Source: Clostridiales bacterium (GTDB lineage Bacteria; Bacillota; Clostridia; Christensenellales; Borkfalkiaceae). From it: a stretch of 40,897 nucleotides of DNA. Under the pieces are notes generated by a model that saw only the letters and a list, made by a program, of their open reading frames with translations, ran no database searches and was not told the origin of the DNA. How positions within the stretch are numbered: position 1 is the stretch's first letter; each line of letters starts with the position of its first letter. Shown piece by piece: positions 32,724 to 40,769 of this stretch. The stretch spans positions 1 to 40,897 of the forward strand of contig SVHH01000009.1 in NCBI GenBank assembly GCA_015055945.1, in the 5' to 3' direction. A program made the position numbers and the translations under genes.

Positions 32724-32752
32724 AAAAAGCAGACTGAAAAGTCTGCTTTTTT
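32724..32752 (+). terminator. Shared terminator of the XRE and SprT-like genes
   Basis: AAAAAGCAGACT / AGTCTGCTTTTT with a 4-nt loop and T/A runs on both strands, between convergent genes ending at 32711 (+) and 32756 (-). Confidence 0.9.
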
Positions 32753-32755
32753 AAT

Positions 32756-33319
32756 TTATTCGTATTGTAAATGCACTCTACATTTTGAACATAGGTATGC
32801 GCTTTTTCCAAAAAGCGTTTTCTTTAAGCCCTTTTTTAAGCAAAAGCGGTTGCCACATTTGGGACAATACACTATATCCATAGTTAAGGGGTCAAAGTCT
32901 TTCAAAAGAAAGGCTTTTTTGTTTTTATAAGCGCCCTTTTCTAAACTTGCTTTGCCGTAAACCCTAATCTTAAACTCGCCTATTTTGTTTACGACATCCG
33001 CCCACTTTCTCCACGCTCCGCGGTGGCTCATTCCACCCTTTACGGTGTGAAGAAGTTCGTGCACGACTGTGTTATAAATATCTTCGTCTTTAGTCAAAAA
33101 CTTGTTTACGGTAACGTAATATTCATACCCTAAGCACTTTTTTGTTGTTGGTCTAAAATGCGTTCTTCCGTAATAAGAACAGCCCTTATTTTCACCAAAA
33201 TAAATAGATTTTGATATAGGCACGCCGTAAGATATAAGTTTAGCAATGCTGTTTTTTATGACGTTTTCATATTTTTCGCTCACCGCGAAAAAATAATTTT
33301 CTTTCATTATTATAGTCAT
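32756..33319 (-). CDS. SprT-like zinc metallopeptidase-fold protein
   Basis: A 187-residue protein of the SprT/SprT-like family. The zinc site is HELLH (VVHELLHTVKGGMSH, about residues 87-101). The C-terminal zinc ribbon has CPKCGN (about 152) and CSKC (about 177). Eukaryotic relatives (Spartan) cleave DNA-protein crosslinks; the bacterial role is not defined. Two in-frame ATGs (33319 and 33307) lie close together and neither has a clear ribosome site, so the exact N-terminus is open. It follows tex on the same strand, across a structured 120-bp gap. Confidence 0.88.
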   Translation of the reverse strand: MTIIMKENYFFAVSEKYENVIKNSIAKLISYGVPISKSIYFGENKGCSYYGRTHFRPTTKKCLGYEYYVTVNKFLTKDEDIYNTVVHELLHTVKGGMSHRGAWRKWADVVNKIGEFKIRVYGKASLEKGAYKNKKAFLLKDFDPLTMDIVYCPKCGNRFCLKKGLKKTLFGKSAYLCSKCRVHLQYE

Positions 33320-33349
33320 TTTAAGGGATTAGAAACAAGCAGTTCAAGG

Positions 33350-33435
33350 CTCGTGAGTGAAAACAGACGAGATTAACCTTTTTGGTTATCGAGATTGTTT
33401 TCACGAAACAGTTAACGCAGAAATGCGCAGTTTAT
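33350..33435 (-). other. Structured intergenic element between tex and the SprT-like gene
   Basis: GTGAAAACA (33357-33365) is complementary to TGTTTTCAC (33396-33404). Nested inside, GATTAACC-TTTTT-GGTTATC forms a second stem, so most of 33357-33404 folds into one long hairpin. A competing CTCGT / ACGAG pairing (33350-33354 with 33367-33371) excludes the outer helix. No U-tract follows, so it is not a normal terminator. Function unknown. Confidence 0.5.
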
Positions 33436-33441
33436 AAAACC

Positions 33442-35730
33442 TTATCTGCCGAATTTTTTCATCAAAAGCGCCACCATGTCTTCATTAGACATTTGTTTCT
33501 TTTCATTTTCGCGCTTTCTTTCAGCATCACGGCGACCTTGTTTTCTTTCTTTATCCGTCTTTTGGTTGCCTACGTTAAGCCCGTGCGGAAGTTCGCTAGT
33601 TTTCATCGTGAGTGAAATCTTTTTCTTAACCGTATCCACGCCTAAAACTTTAACCTTAACCACGTCGCCAACCTTTAATGCATCAGACGGGTGCTTAATG
33701 TAGTTATCAGAAATTTGTGAAATGTGCACCAAACCGTCTTGATGAACGCCGATATCAACGAACACGCCGAAGTCGATAACGTTTCTAACCGTGCCGGTAA
33801 GTTCCATACCTTCTTTTAAGTCGGCAAGGTCCATAAGGTCGCTTCTAAGTATAGGCTTAGGCAAACTATCACGGATATCTCTACCCGGTTTTAAGAGTTC
33901 GCTTACGATATCTTGAACGGTCGGAACACCGACGCCACATTCTTTTGCAGCGTTTTCCCAGCCCTTAACTTCAATCTTTGCTTTAATATCGCCGATTTTG
34001 CCGAGCGCAACGTCGTCTAAAGTATAGCCAGTGAACGCCAAAAGTTTTTCAACTGCGGGATAAGATTCGGGGTGAACGCCAGTGTTATCTAAAACGTTTC
34101 CGCCAATAATTCTAAGGAAGCCTGCGCATTGTTCAAACGCTTTTGCGCCGAGTTTTTTAACGTTCAAAAGGTCTTCACGCTTTTTGAAAGGTTGTTTTGC
34201 TCTATAATTAATAATTTCTTTTGCAATACCTTTATTTAAGCCCGCAACGTAAGATAATAAACTTACTGATGCGGTGTTAAGGTCTACACCAACGCTGTTA
34301 ACACAGTCTTCAACAACACCGCCGAGCACTTCTTCCAAGCGTTTTTCGGGCATATCGTGTTGATATTGACCTACACCGATAGACTTAACGTCGATTTTAA
34401 TAAGTTCCGCCAAAGGATCTTGAAGTCTTCTTGCAATAGACACTGCAGAGCGTTGCGCGGGCTCGTAATCGGGGAATTCTTCCGCGCCGAGTTTACTTGC
34501 GCTGTAAACTGATGCGCCCGCTTCGTTAACAACCGCATAAGAAAGTTCTTTGTCAACTTCTTTAATCATATTTGCAACGAAGATTTCAGATTCTTTACTT
34601 GCAGTGCCGTTACCGATAGAAATTACCGATACGTTGTGCTTTTTTATTAACGCAAGCAAGATTTTCTTTGCTTCTTCAATTCTATTTTGGGGCGGTGTCG
34701 GAAAAACTACAGCCGTATCTAAAACGTTGCCTTCGCTATCAACTACTGCGATTTTGCAACCAGTTCTATAAGCGGGGTCAAGCCCTAAAACGATTTTACC
34801 TTTTAGCGGGGGTTGCAAAAGCAAGGGGCGAAGGTTAACTTCAAACATCTTGATTGCTTGTTCGCTTGCCTTTTCGGTGAGTTCGCTTCTAATTTCTCTC
34901 TCTATTGACGGAAAAATAAGTCTTGAGTAAGCATCCGCCGCCGCATTTTTAACGATTACACCACTTTCCGTATCGTTCTTAACGTAAACGTTACAAATTG
35001 CTTGTACAAACGCATCCGTATCAACCACTACTGAAACCTTCAAGCACTCTTCTTTTTCACCGCGATTAACGGCAAGAATTCTGTGTGAAGGAATTTTGTT
35101 GATTTTTTCAGAATATTCCGCATACATATCGTAAGTTTTGGCGTTTTCCGCTTCCAAAAGTTTGCAAGCAAGTTCGCCAACGTCCATAACTTTTTTACGG
35201 AGTACTTTTCTAAGTTCAGCATCATCACTGATTTTTTCAGCGATAATATCAGACGCGCCTGCAATTGCTTGCTCAGCCGTTTCTACGCCCTTTTCTTCAT
35301 TGATAAATTCTTGGGCTTTTTCAGTAACGCTACTTGCCGTTTGCTCTAAAATAAAGTCGGCAAGCGGAGAAAGTCCTTTTTCAATAGCAACGCTTGCGCG
35401 GGTTTTTCTCTTTTGCTTAAACGGTCTATAAATATCTTCTGCTTCGGTTAAAGTTTCAGCGCCAGCAAGTGCGAGAGCGATTTCATCCGTCATCTTGCCT
35501 TGTTCAGTAATAGAATCAGCAATTTCTTGCTTTCTCTTGTCAAGATTTCTAAGATATTTAAGCCTATCGGCAAATTCTCTTAAAACTTGGTCGTCGCAAG
35601 ACCCCGTTTGTTCTTTACGATAACGCGCGATGAACGGAATAGTATTGCCGTCATCGATAAGCGTAATAATGTTTGCCGAGTGGTCGGCGCGCAAGTTAAA
35701 TTCTTTTGATAATTTTAAAGCGTAGTCCAT
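33442..35730 (-). CDS. tex: Tex-family RNA-binding transcription accessory protein
   Basis: A 762-residue nucleic-acid-binding protein. Order: N-terminal Tex domain (RYRKEQTGSCDDQVLREF, about residues 37-55), a YqgF/RNase H-like core (KIVLGLDPAYRTGCKIAV, about 313-330), a helix-hairpin-helix region (NSVGVDLNTAS and GLNKGIAKEII, about 480-510), and an S1 domain (GTVRNVIDFGVFVDIGVHQDG, about 645-690). A basic tail of about 50 residues (KTDKERKQGRRDAERKRENEKK) ends it. It likely acts with RNA polymerase or ribosomes; the bacterial role is poorly defined. AAGGA precedes the ATG. It is 11 bp after rarA in the same operon. Confidence 0.96.
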   Translation of the reverse strand: MDYALKLSKEFNLRADHSANIITLIDDGNTIPFIARYRKEQTGSCDDQVLREFADRLKYLRNLDKRKQEIADSITEQGKMTDEIALALAGAETLTEAEDIYRPFKQKRKTRASVAIEKGLSPLADFILEQTASSVTEKAQEFINEEKGVETAEQAIAGASDIIAEKISDDAELRKVLRKKVMDVGELACKLLEAENAKTYDMYAEYSEKINKIPSHRILAVNRGEKEECLKVSVVVDTDAFVQAICNVYVKNDTESGVIVKNAAADAYSRLIFPSIEREIRSELTEKASEQAIKMFEVNLRPLLLQPPLKGKIVLGLDPAYRTGCKIAVVDSEGNVLDTAVVFPTPPQNRIEEAKKILLALIKKHNVSVISIGNGTASKESEIFVANMIKEVDKELSYAVVNEAGASVYSASKLGAEEFPDYEPAQRSAVSIARRLQDPLAELIKIDVKSIGVGQYQHDMPEKRLEEVLGGVVEDCVNSVGVDLNTASVSLLSYVAGLNKGIAKEIINYRAKQPFKKREDLLNVKKLGAKAFEQCAGFLRIIGGNVLDNTGVHPESYPAVEKLLAFTGYTLDDVALGKIGDIKAKIEVKGWENAAKECGVGVPTVQDIVSELLKPGRDIRDSLPKPILRSDLMDLADLKEGMELTGTVRNVIDFGVFVDIGVHQDGLVHISQISDNYIKHPSDALKVGDVVKVKVLGVDTVKKKISLTMKTSELPHGLNVGNQKTDKERKQGRRDAERKRENEKKQMSNEDMVALLMKKFGR

Positions 35731-35741
35731 ATATTTTCCTT

Positions 35742-37049
35742 TTAATTATTTTTACCTTTTTTCTTTCTAATTTCTTTAATAGTTTTTTCGTACCCGTTGT
35801 CTTTGGGCTTATAGTAAACCTTGTCCTTTAGGCTATCGGGTAAATATTGTTGTTCTACGTAGCCGCCAAAGTCGTGCGGATACTTATACAAAGATTTTTG
35901 CTTTTTATCTTCTTTTGAAGCGAATTCGTAATTTTTAAGGTGCGGTGGAATATTATCGTCCTTGACGGTTACTGCATCTTCTTCCGCCGAATACATCGCG
36001 GTAACGACCGTGTTAGACTTTTCCGCTTCCGCTACGTAAATAACTGCTTCCGATAAGGGTATTAACCCTTCGGGTAGCCCCAACCTTTCATACGCGAGCA
36101 AAGCGTTTGTTGCAACCACCAACGCGTTGGGGTCGGCAAGCCCTACGTCTTCAGCAGAGTGAACGACCAATCTTCTTGCCAAAAGCAAGGGGTCGCACCC
36201 GCCTTTTATTAAACGCTGCATATAATAAAGCGCAGCGTTTGCGTCGCTCCCCCTAAGGCTTTTACAAAAAGCGGATAAAATATCGTAATACAAATTTTCA
36301 TCAAAAGAAAGTGCCTTTTGTTGAATAGATTCTTCCGCATCTTTTAAGGTTACGGTAATTTTCCCAGTGCTATCTGGCGCAGTGGTAAGCGCAGCGAGTT
36401 CTAAAGCGTTATACGCAACGCGTAAATCACCTGCCGCAGCACGCGCAATATGTTCTAACGCATCCGTTTCGACGGTTAAATCATAATTGCCAAGCCCCTT
36501 TTCTTTATCGTTAATTGCACGGTTTAAGGCGGTTATAATATCTTTTTCTTTTAATTTTTTAAGTTCAAAAACCCTACATCTTGAAACGATAGCGGGCGTC
36601 ATGGCGGCGAAAGGATTTTCGGTTGTAGAGCCGATAAAGATTATATCGCCGTTTTCTATCGCGGGAAGTAAACTGTCGCTTTGGGTTTTGTTAAAGCGGT
36701 GGCACTCATCTAGCAAAAGGTAAGTTTTTTTGCCGTAAAGTTTAGCGTTAGTTTGCGCTTCTTCAACCACTTTTTTAACATCCGCAACACCGCTGTTTAC
36801 GGCGTTTAACTTGACGAAGTTTCCGTCCGTACCTTTAGCGATAACGTTTGCAAGCGTAGTTTTGCCGCAACCTGGCGGCCCCCAAAAAATACAGCTCCCA
36901 AGCCTATCCGTTTTGATTGCGCGGCGAAGCAGCCCCGTTTCAGAAACGATATGGTCTTGACCCAAAAATTCCGAAAGGGTGTTTGCGCGCATGCGTTCAG
37001 CAAGTGGAGCGTTTGTATTATTTTTATTTACCAAATCAAATAAATCCAT
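35742..37049 (-). CDS. rarA: Replication-associated recombination protein RarA (MgsA), AAA+ ATPase
   Basis: A 435-residue clamp-loader-related ATPase that acts at stalled forks. Walker A GPPGCGKTT is at residues 57-65, Walker B LLLDECHRF at about 110, sensor-1 STTENP at about 140, then the C-terminal tetramerisation domain (RGSDANAALYYMQRLIKGG, about 265). It has no ribosome site: the -10 box of its promoter ends 7 bases before the ATG, so the mRNA is predicted to be leaderless. Divergent ylbJ starts 54 bp away. It is followed by tex. Confidence 0.95.
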   Translation of the reverse strand: MDLFDLVNKNNTNAPLAERMRANTLSEFLGQDHIVSETGLLRRAIKTDRLGSCIFWGPPGCGKTTLANVIAKGTDGNFVKLNAVNSGVADVKKVVEEAQTNAKLYGKKTYLLLDECHRFNKTQSDSLLPAIENGDIIFIGSTTENPFAAMTPAIVSRCRVFELKKLKEKDIITALNRAINDKEKGLGNYDLTVETDALEHIARAAAGDLRVAYNALELAALTTAPDSTGKITVTLKDAEESIQQKALSFDENLYYDILSAFCKSLRGSDANAALYYMQRLIKGGCDPLLLARRLVVHSAEDVGLADPNALVVATNALLAYERLGLPEGLIPLSEAVIYVAEAEKSNTVVTAMYSAEEDAVTVKDDNIPPHLKNYEFASKEDKKQKSLYKYPHDFGGYVEQQYLPDSLKDKVYYKPKDNGYEKTIKEIRKKKGKNN

Positions 37050-37055
37050 AGAATT

Positions 37056-37084
37056 ATTTTAACATATCCTATATTTTTTTTCAA
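37056..37084 (-). promoter_or_regulatory. Promoter giving a predicted leaderless rarA mRNA
   Basis: TTGAAA (37084-37079), a 17-bp spacer and TAAAAT (37061-37056) on the minus strand. The A of the rarA ATG (37049) is 7 bases past the -10 box, at the expected start site. Confidence 0.65.
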
Positions 37085-37102
37085 GTTATAATACAATATA
37101 TT

Positions 37103-38080
37103 ATGACGAAAAAATTACTAACCGCAAAAGAGTTTTTGCTTTTTATCTTCCTAATAGCCTTTTCGCTAATTTTATCGGTGGGCGGGAACTTTTCATACGC
37201 GTGCATAGACGGAATTAAACTTTGGTTTGCGTGCGTTTTTCCATCGCTATTTCCATACCTTTTTATAACGGCAATTTTGACTAATCTATCCATTACCGCA
37301 CGCCTTTCAAAAAAATTATCTCCTATAACTAAAAGGCTGTTTAACACTGGTGGAATAAGCGGTTTCGCGCTTATTATAAGTTTAATCTCAGGCTATCCGT
37401 TGGGCGCAAAAACAGTTTCCGACCTAAAAGAAAAAGGGCTACTAACCGACGCCGAAAGCGTGCGCTGTGCCGCCTTTTGTTCTACTAGTTCGCCTATGTT
37501 TCTAATCGGCAGTGTGGGTAGTATAATGTTTAACTCAAAAACCTTTGGCATAATGCTGTTTTTGGTGCATTTTATCTCGGCTATCCTTGTAGGTTTTATA
37601 TTTTCGTTTTATAAGCGAAAAGATAAGCCTTGTGATAAATTTACGATGCCGTTACTAAAAAATAGCGACAATCTACTCTATGACAGCGCATATCAAGCGG
37701 TGATTTCCGTTCTTGTTGTGGGCGGACTTATAACAATATTTTACGTCTTGACCGAAGTGCTGCTTGCCTTTAATATTTTAACGCCCGCAATTAACCTTTT
37801 AAGCACAATTACACGAGATAAAAAGATTGCTGAAAGTTTAGTTTTGGGAGTTTTTGAGTGTACGCGCGCACTAAAGAGTTTATCACAAGCCCCGCAGCAT
37901 ATTTTAACCTTACCTATTGCCGCCGCGCTTTGTGGGTTTGGGGGCGGCTCGGTAATAGTTCAGTCGGTTTCATACTTAAAAAAGGCAAAAATAAAAACCG
38001 CCTTATTTATCCTTGCAAAGATAATTTCAGCGGTTATAAATTTTATAATAGGTTTAATTATTTCTTTAATTGTTCTTTAA
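37103..38080 (+). CDS. ylbJ: YlbJ-like sporulation integral membrane protein
   Basis: A 325-residue polytopic membrane protein with about eight hydrophobic segments of the nucleoside-recognition (Gate) type: SLISGYPLGAKTV (about residues 92-105), then a long central loop and ALCGFGGGSVIVQ (about 280-292). In Bacillus ylbJ is a sporulation gene next to rsmD (ylbH) and coaD (ylbI); the same three genes are neighbours here, although ylbJ is reversed. No ribosome site is visible before the ATG; a TATAAT lies 10 bases upstream. The 3' end overlaps coaD by 23 bp in the convergent direction. Confidence 0.85.
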   Translation: MTKKLLTAKEFLLFIFLIAFSLILSVGGNFSYACIDGIKLWFACVFPSLFPYLFITAILTNLSITARLSKKLSPITKRLFNTGGISGFALIISLISGYPLGAKTVSDLKEKGLLTDAESVRCAAFCSTSSPMFLIGSVGSIMFNSKTFGIMLFLVHFISAILVGFIFSFYKRKDKPCDKFTMPLLKNSDNLLYDSAYQAVISVLVVGGLITIFYVLTEVLLAFNILTPAINLLSTITRDKKIAESLVLGVFECTRALKSLSQAPQHILTLPIAAALCGFGGGSVIVQSVSYLKKAKIKTALFILAKIISAVINFIIGLIISLIVL

Positions 38081-38537
38081 GATCGGCTAAGATTTGTTTG
38101 GGCACGTAATTTGAAAAATCTCCACCCGAACCGATGATGTTTCTAATAGCAGTAGAACTAACGTGTGAAAGGGTTGCGGGCGTGGGGATATAAACGGTTA
38201 TAATTTCGGGATACATATCTTGATTATAACGCGCCATAGTGTTTTCATACTCGTAATCTTTTTCATCACGAAGTCCCCTAACGGTAACCTTAACGCCCTT
38301 ATTTTTCATATAGTCGGTGAGCATACCTGAGAAAGAATCGACTTCAACCTTAGGTTCGTTTTTATAGAGATTTTTAATGGTGTCAATTCTAACCTTATCG
38401 GAAAAAAGCGGAGTTTTATCCACGTTTACACCCACGGCAATAATAACCTTGTCAAACATTTCAAGGCATTTACTAACCACGAAATCGTGTCCGTTTGTAA
38501 AAGGGTCAAAAGTCCCCGCAAAAACGCAAACTTTCAT
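38058..38537 (-). CDS. coaD: Phosphopantetheine adenylyltransferase
   Basis: A 159-residue nucleotidyltransferase of coenzyme A synthesis: 4'-phosphopantetheine plus ATP gives dephospho-CoA. The ATP site GTFDPFTNGH (residues 8-17) and the second motif SHVSSTAIRN (about residues 125-134) are both intact. Arg near TVRGLRDEKDYEYE is the usual substrate contact. It starts 2 bp after rsmD stops and is the last gene of alr-membrane protein-rsmD-coaD. Its last codons overlap ylbJ on the other strand. Confidence 0.97.
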   Translation of the reverse strand: MKVCVFAGTFDPFTNGHDFVVSKCLEMFDKVIIAVGVNVDKTPLFSDKVRIDTIKNLYKNEPKVEVDSFSGMLTDYMKNKGVKVTVRGLRDEKDYEYENTMARYNQDMYPEIITVYIPTPATLSHVSSTAIRNIIGSGGDFSNYVPKQILADLKEQLKK

Positions 38538-38539
38538 AT

Positions 38540-39073
38540 TTACTCTCCTTTTTCAAAAAACGTTAAGTGAATTCTTCCGTACTTTCTTGTGTCAACTATT
38601 TTTAAGCCAGGCACTTCGCCATTAAAAGGCTTTTCGTCTTCAAAAATAGCAACACCGTTATCACTGAGTGCTCTACTTACGCACTCTAAAATACTTTGCC
38701 CTAAGCCTAATTTATAAGGCGGGTCAATATAGATAAAATCAAACTTATCGGCGGTGTTTTTAATTAAAGTTAAAGCATCGCCGTTTTTTATTTCAAATTC
38801 TTCGGTAACCTTTAATTTTTCAAGATTTTTTCTTAAAACTTCGATAGAACGCTTGTCCAAATCGTTAAAAGTAACCTTTGATGCGCCGCGAGAGAGCGCT
38901 TCAATACCAACCGCACCCGAACCGCAAAATAGGTCGAGAAAAGTTTTGCCGTAAATTTTGAACTGCAAAATATTAAACAAACTCTCCCTAGCCTTATCGG
39001 AAGTGGGGCGGATATCCTTGCCCGAAAACTCGGTCAAAACCCTACCGCGATATTTTCCACCAACTATTCTCAT
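38540..39073 (-). CDS. rsmD: 16S rRNA (guanine(966)-N2)-methyltransferase RsmD
   Basis: A 177-residue SAM-dependent methyltransferase that modifies G966 of 16S rRNA. The N-terminal RIVGGKYRGR and RPTSDKARESLFNIL blocks, the SAM site LDLFCGSGAVGIEALSRGA (about residues 47-65) and the catalytic DPPY (about 117) are present. The start overlaps the stop of the upstream membrane-protein gene by 4 bp (ATGA). The coaD pairing is conserved in Firmicutes. Confidence 0.96.
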   Translation of the reverse strand: MRIVGGKYRGRVLTEFSGKDIRPTSDKARESLFNILQFKIYGKTFLDLFCGSGAVGIEALSRGASKVTFNDLDKRSIEVLRKNLEKLKVTEEFEIKNGDALTLIKNTADKFDFIYIDPPYKLGLGQSILECVSRALSDNGVAIFEDEKPFNGEVPGLKIVDTRKYGRIHLTFFEKGE

Positions 39074-39651
39074 TTGTCAGTGCCGTAAATCTTTTCGTGT
39101 TTTTGTCTAATCATTTCTTGTTGACGTTCAACCTTTTTAGCGCCCAAGACATACGGAATACCCGTACAACAGCAAATAAACGGAATAGAAAGCAAAATGT
39201 AAAAATAATTTCCGCCCAAAAGTTGCACGATTGCTTGCACCATCATATAAAGAAATGTGGATATAATTTGAAAGATATCGTTACTCGTCCCTGAATACAT
39301 TAAAATAACGTCAATAATAACGCAAATAATAAGTGGAGCGCAAACGATAAGCCCGACAGCAAAACCTTTCCAAGGTGCGTATTCTTCAGCCACTTTTAAT
39401 TCTCTATATTCGCCAGTCTCTATAATAATTCTTCTTTCAGCATCATTGGCGTTGCGGGTTTTAAGTGCCATTTCTCCATCCTTAAATGCCATAAAGCACA
39501 CAATGACCGCATAAAGAACAAGGTTAAGCGCAAGTAAAATAAGTTTAAGCGCAAATTGGTCTTCTTCCATAGTCCAAACGCCCCACGCAGTGAGCGCCAT
39601 ACAGCCCAAGTAAATAAAAGGCAAAATTGTTTGTTTTAATAAATATTTCAT
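39070..39651 (-). CDS. Hypothetical membrane protein, four hydrophobic segments
   Basis: A 193-residue protein I do not recognise. Hydrophobic segments are at about residues 8-26, 36-54, 95-120 and 140-165. A charged loop (about 60-90: LKTRNANDAERRIIIETGEY) lies between the second and third, and a basic C-terminal tail (KKVERQQEMIRQKHEK) ends it. There is no known motif. ATG at 39651 is preferred to a GTG two codons upstream because of GGGG spacing. It is translationally coupled to rsmD (4-bp overlap) and sits 27 bp after alr, so it is part of that operon. Confidence 0.7.
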   Translation of the reverse strand: MKYLLKQTILPFIYLGCMALTAWGVWTMEEDQFALKLILLALNLVLYAVIVCFMAFKDGEMALKTRNANDAERRIIIETGEYRELKVAEEYAPWKGFAVGLIVCAPLIICVIIDVILMYSGTSNDIFQIISTFLYMMVQAIVQLLGGNYFYILLSIPFICCCTGIPYVLGAKKVERQQEMIRQKHEKIYGTDK

Positions 39652-39678
39652 AATCACCCCACGAGCAAGTTAGCCCCG

Positions 39679-40692
39679 TTATCTTAAGTAAATTTTTTCT
39701 GCCCTTTTGGCAGCGTTTGTCAAAATTTCGTAACTAATGGTTTTATGCTCTCTAGCAAGCCGCTCGGCATCATCCATAACGCACGCCCACCCATCAAGTT
39801 CGCCACGGTACGCGCTTACGTCCATACACCTATTATTAAAAAGTTCATCAGTTTCGGTGCGAAATATTCCGTCGGCATAACCACAGCGCACAAGACTTAT
39901 ATCAGTGTCGTGCTGAGCAATTTTACCACCGTACAACGCACGCTCACCAAACTTAAGTTTTTTAGTGCTTAAGACCGGTGCAAAAACCTTTAGCGCAGGC
40001 TTTACCGAAACCACATCACTGTCAAACGGTTTATAACCATAAAGTAAAATGCCAAACCTTACCATATCCATTTGCACGCCAGACAAAAACCCACCGCTTG
40101 CAGAAATATGACATGTTACTTTATTATTATAACCTTTAATCAAGTTATTTGCAAGTAAAAATTTATCAACCTGTGATAAAAGCGCATTTTTATTTTCTGG
40201 TGCAAAAAAGTGAGAGTATAATCCGTCTACTTCAATCCCATCTAAATTAAAGGCAAAATCGAGAAGTTTTTTAAGATTTTCTAAACCCTTTACCCCTTGC
40301 CTATTCATACCAGTATCATACTTTATATGAACTTTTATCTTTACGCCTTGTGATTGAGCGCAATTCGACAGCATTTTTAGGTGTTCTTTTTCGTAAACGG
40401 TTGCTGTAAGGTTAAGTTTAACAGCGGAAGAAACTTCACTCGGGAAAAATGGTATTAAACACAAAATATCCTTATCAATACCGCAAAGTCGTAATCTTTT
40501 TGCTTCTTCAAAAAGCGCAACCGCAAAGCAGTCGGCTGTGTTATATAGTATAGAAGAAACTTCTTCCGCACCATGTCCATACGCATCGGCTTTAACTACC
40601 GCACAAAACTTCACGCCCTTATTTAATTTTTTCTTTAATAAAAGTGCATTGTTTTTTATTTCGCCCAAGTTTATAACTGCTTTATTCAACAT
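39679..40692 (-). CDS. alr: Alanine racemase
   Basis: A 337-residue PLP enzyme that makes D-alanine for peptidoglycan. The PLP lysine is Lys34 in VVKADAYGHG; the second catalytic residue is likely Tyr254 in RALYGGKI, with RCGYADG after it. The protein is about 30 residues shorter than the usual 370: the C-terminal beta domain is compact, and the CMDxxMVD block is reduced to CMDVSAYRGE. No ribosome site precedes the ATG; a TATAAT lies 7 bases upstream, so the mRNA may be leaderless. It heads an operon with a membrane protein, rsmD and coaD. Confidence 0.94.
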   Translation of the reverse strand: MLNKAVINLGEIKNNALLLKKKLNKGVKFCAVVKADAYGHGAEEVSSILYNTADCFAVALFEEAKRLRLCGIDKDILCLIPFFPSEVSSAVKLNLTATVYEKEHLKMLSNCAQSQGVKIKVHIKYDTGMNRQGVKGLENLKKLLDFAFNLDGIEVDGLYSHFFAPENKNALLSQVDKFLLANNLIKGYNNKVTCHISASGGFLSGVQMDMVRFGILLYGYKPFDSDVVSVKPALKVFAPVLSTKKLKFGERALYGGKIAQHDTDISLVRCGYADGIFRTETDELFNNRCMDVSAYRGELDGWACVMDDAERLAREHKTISYEILTNAAKRAEKIYLR

Positions 40693-40698
40693 AGTGAT

Positions 40699-40729
40699 AT
40701 TATATGAAAAGCAAAAATAAAAACTGCAA
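40699..40729 (-). promoter_or_regulatory. Promoter giving a possible leaderless alr mRNA
   Basis: TATAAT (40704-40699) on the minus strand, with a weak TTGCAG (40729-40724) 19 bp upstream. The A of the alr ATG is 7 bases past the -10 box. Confidence 0.5.
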
Positions 40730-40737
40730 AAACTAAC

Positions 40738-40769
40738 AAAAAAGCCACTGATTTCTCAGTGGCTTTTTT
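40738..40769 (-). terminator. Terminator of an upstream minus-strand gene outside the window
   Basis: AAAGCCACTGA / TCAGTGGCTTT with a 4-nt loop and long T/A runs on both strands. The 128 bases after it, to the window end, hold no gene I can support. Confidence 0.85.
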
